A DNA stretch of 33,822 nucleotides. Origin: an uncultured Luminiphilus sp. Its GTDB lineage: Bacteria > Pseudomonadota > Gammaproteobacteria > Pseudomonadales > Halieaceae. The stretch covers positions 1 to 33,822 of the forward strand of contig CALKHC010000002.1 of the NCBI GenBank assembly GCA_938091425.1, written 5' to 3'. Made by a program: the position numbers and the translations under genes. Below, piece after piece: positions 31,945 to 33,822 of the stretch (position 1 is the stretch's first letter; every line of letters starts with the position of its first letter). Under the pieces are notes generated by a model that was not told the origin of the DNA, did not search any database, and saw only the letters and a program-made list of their open reading frames with translations.

Positions 31945-33753
31945 ATGCGGTGGCAAAAAATAAGCCTGAGGATTTTGATGGCGCTGCTGCTGGGAAGTGC
32001 AGCGGCTACCGCCGCCTGGGCGGATATTGATACCGACAAGTCCATCATCGCAGCCAGCGCAAAAATCGAGGAAGAACGCGACTTGACCGCTGCCGAGCTG
32101 CTGGCTCGGTCTCAGGAGCTCAACGAGACGTATGAGGCCACCGTGCTGTCCGGGTTTCAGCCGGGACGCGCGCAAACCCCTCAACAGGCACTGGTCGCGC
32201 TCTACAGCGCTTTTCGCGTGGGCGATCCTGAAGCTGCAGCGCTCTATCTAGATCTCCGCTACGTGCCCGAATCCCTTGAAGAGGTGCCCCCGGTCAATGT
32301 CGCCCGGGGCCTGCTATTCATCTTCGCCCAGCAGAATGTGCTGGACCTGAGCCGGATCAGCGGTGAACCCGAAGGCTCTCTCAATGACGGACTACCGGAA
32401 GACCTTGAGCAGGTCGGCGCGGTGAGTCTGTCTGAGGAAGTGATTCCCGTATACCTACAGCGCATTGAGGAGGCCGACGGGTCGCTCGTCTGGCGAGTAT
32501 CCAATGCGACCGTAGTGCGGATACCCGACATGTGGGACGAGCTGGGTTATAGCACTTTCAATGTATGGCTCTCGAAGCTGCTGCCTGAGTTTTACATTCT
32601 CGGCATGGGGAACTTTCAGGTCACAATATTGCTCCTCACCGGCATCGGGGGTTGGTTTGTCACGGGATGGATCAGCCTCCTAATCGCCAGACTCGGAGGG
32701 CGCTTTACTACCCCCTGGCAGCATGCTTTGAGTCGCTTCCTGCGCGTGCCGCTGAGGCTGATTCTGTACGTACTGTTGATCCGCCTTGTAATTGCCAACC
32801 TCGGGCTGTCGGTGATCGCCAAGGCCTATCTGCAGTCATCGCCGCTCGAGTATCTGGTAGCCGTGATCTTCGCCTTCGGACTGTTGAATCTGTATCGCGA
32901 CTTCAAGATCCGCCAGCTCGAGCTACAGGGCGATATTGAATACGTCGCGCTGATCAAGCCCGTGGTGGTGATCATGCGTATTGTGATTGCGACCACCGCC
33001 GCGCTGATGTGGGCCGATCAGGCCGGCTTCAACGTCTCCACACTAATAGCTGGCCTCGGGGTTGGATCATTGGCCGTGGCGCTGGCGGCCCAGAAAACGC
33101 TGGAGAATGTGATTGGCGCCATTACGCTCTATACCGCCCGCCCGATTCGCCCGGGCGACTGGTGCCGGTTTGGCGAGATACAGGGTACGGTGGAGGAGAT
33201 CGGTCTGCGATCGGTCACCCTGCGCACCAAAAATCGCACCTTGGTAACGGTTCCCAACTCGATGTTTTCATCTGCCGATATTGAAAACTTTTCGGTGCGG
33301 GACCGCATCCGCTTTTACAAATTACTTGAACTGCAGATGCCGACGCCCGATCAGCTGCGCGCTATTCTCGGCGAGTTCCGAGCGCTGTTTGCTGCGCACC
33401 CCATGGTGCGACAAGACACGATCAGTATTCGCCTTGCTGATATCGAGGCGGCAACCGCAGTGGTAAGGCTTGATGCGGGCATTCTGACCCGGAACTACGA
33501 GGAATACCTTGCAGTCGCGGAAGATCTCAACCTGCGCATCATTGAGATCGTGCATCAAAACGGCGCGATCTTCTCAGGCCCCGGACAGGTGCTGCAGATC
33601 CGCGACTTCCAGCAGGCGGGCGAGGAAAAGCTCCAAGAGGTGGAGGCCAAACTAGAAGTCTGGCGGCAGGGAGAGGGTCTGCCCTTCCCGGACCTCTCCG
33701 AGGAAGAAAAGCGCCAGCTGAAGAACACGCTCGACTACCCCAAGAAAACCTAG
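31945..33753 (+). CDS. MscS-family mechanosensitive ion channel with an N-terminal periplasmic-type extension
   Basis: Signal peptide (MRWQKISLRILMALLLGSAAATAAWA), ~200-aa soluble N-domain, then TM helices and MscS core 'LIAGLGVGSLAVALAAQKTLENVIGAITLYTARPIRPGDWCRFGEIQGTVEEIGLRSVTLRTKNRTLVTVPNSMF'. Confidence 0.92.
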   Translation: MRWQKISLRILMALLLGSAAATAAWADIDTDKSIIAASAKIEEERDLTAAELLARSQELNETYEATVLSGFQPGRAQTPQQALVALYSAFRVGDPEAAALYLDLRYVPESLEEVPPVNVARGLLFIFAQQNVLDLSRISGEPEGSLNDGLPEDLEQVGAVSLSEEVIPVYLQRIEEADGSLVWRVSNATVVRIPDMWDELGYSTFNVWLSKLLPEFYILGMGNFQVTILLLTGIGGWFVTGWISLLIARLGGRFTTPWQHALSRFLRVPLRLILYVLLIRLVIANLGLSVIAKAYLQSSPLEYLVAVIFAFGLLNLYRDFKIRQLELQGDIEYVALIKPVVVIMRIVIATTAALMWADQAGFNVSTLIAGLGVGSLAVALAAQKTLENVIGAITLYTARPIRPGDWCRFGEIQGTVEEIGLRSVTLRTKNRTLVTVPNSMFSSADIENFSVRDRIRFYKLLELQMPTPDQLRAILGEFRALFAAHPMVRQDTISIRLADIEAATAVVRLDAGILTRNYEEYLAVAEDLNLRIIEIVHQNGAIFSGPGQVLQIRDFQQAGEEKLQEVEAKLEVWRQGEGLPFPDLSEEEKRQLKNTLDYPKKT

Positions 33754-33822
33754 GCGGTAGCCTGCGGCGGATTCCTCAGTCAAAGACTGGATCTAGAAAG
33801 ACAACTCCCACTGCAGTCTCAA

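Overview
The window is a housekeeping chromosomal segment of a gammaproteobacterium. I think a marine Halieaceae/OM60-like or otherwise Pseudomonas-related lineage is likely, but that is inference only. It is almost fully coding. Gene order, left to right: truncated tRNA-Pro(-), DUF3094(-), comF(+), srkA/yihE(+), hexapeptide acyltransferase(-), TrmB-like methyltransferase(+), cysE(+), hemE(-), gltD(-), gltB(-), aroB(-), aroK(-), pilQ/P/O/N/M(-), PBP1a(+), type-B ribosomal protein L31(-), priA(+), argS(+), SPOR-domain protein(+), DUF971(+), ubiE(+), ubiJ(+), ubiB(+), hisI(+), hisE(+), tatA/B/C(+), and an MscS-family channel with a large N-terminal extension(+). The order hemE..pilM / PBP1a / L31-priA-argS-SPOR..DUF971..ubiE-J-B-hisI-E-tatABC matches the Pseudomonas arrangement as I recall it, with specific genes missing (hslVU, a DamX-like SPOR gene, and others). 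I found no CRISPR array, transposase, integrase, phage, toxin-antitoxin or defence module, and no evident new multi-gene system. The items worth a second look are small: synteny gaps, a C-minus L31 in the priA locus, candidate leader structures at gltB and hemE, a possible leader peptide coupled to priA, a perfect palindrome, the TrmB-like paralogue, and the extended MscS protein.
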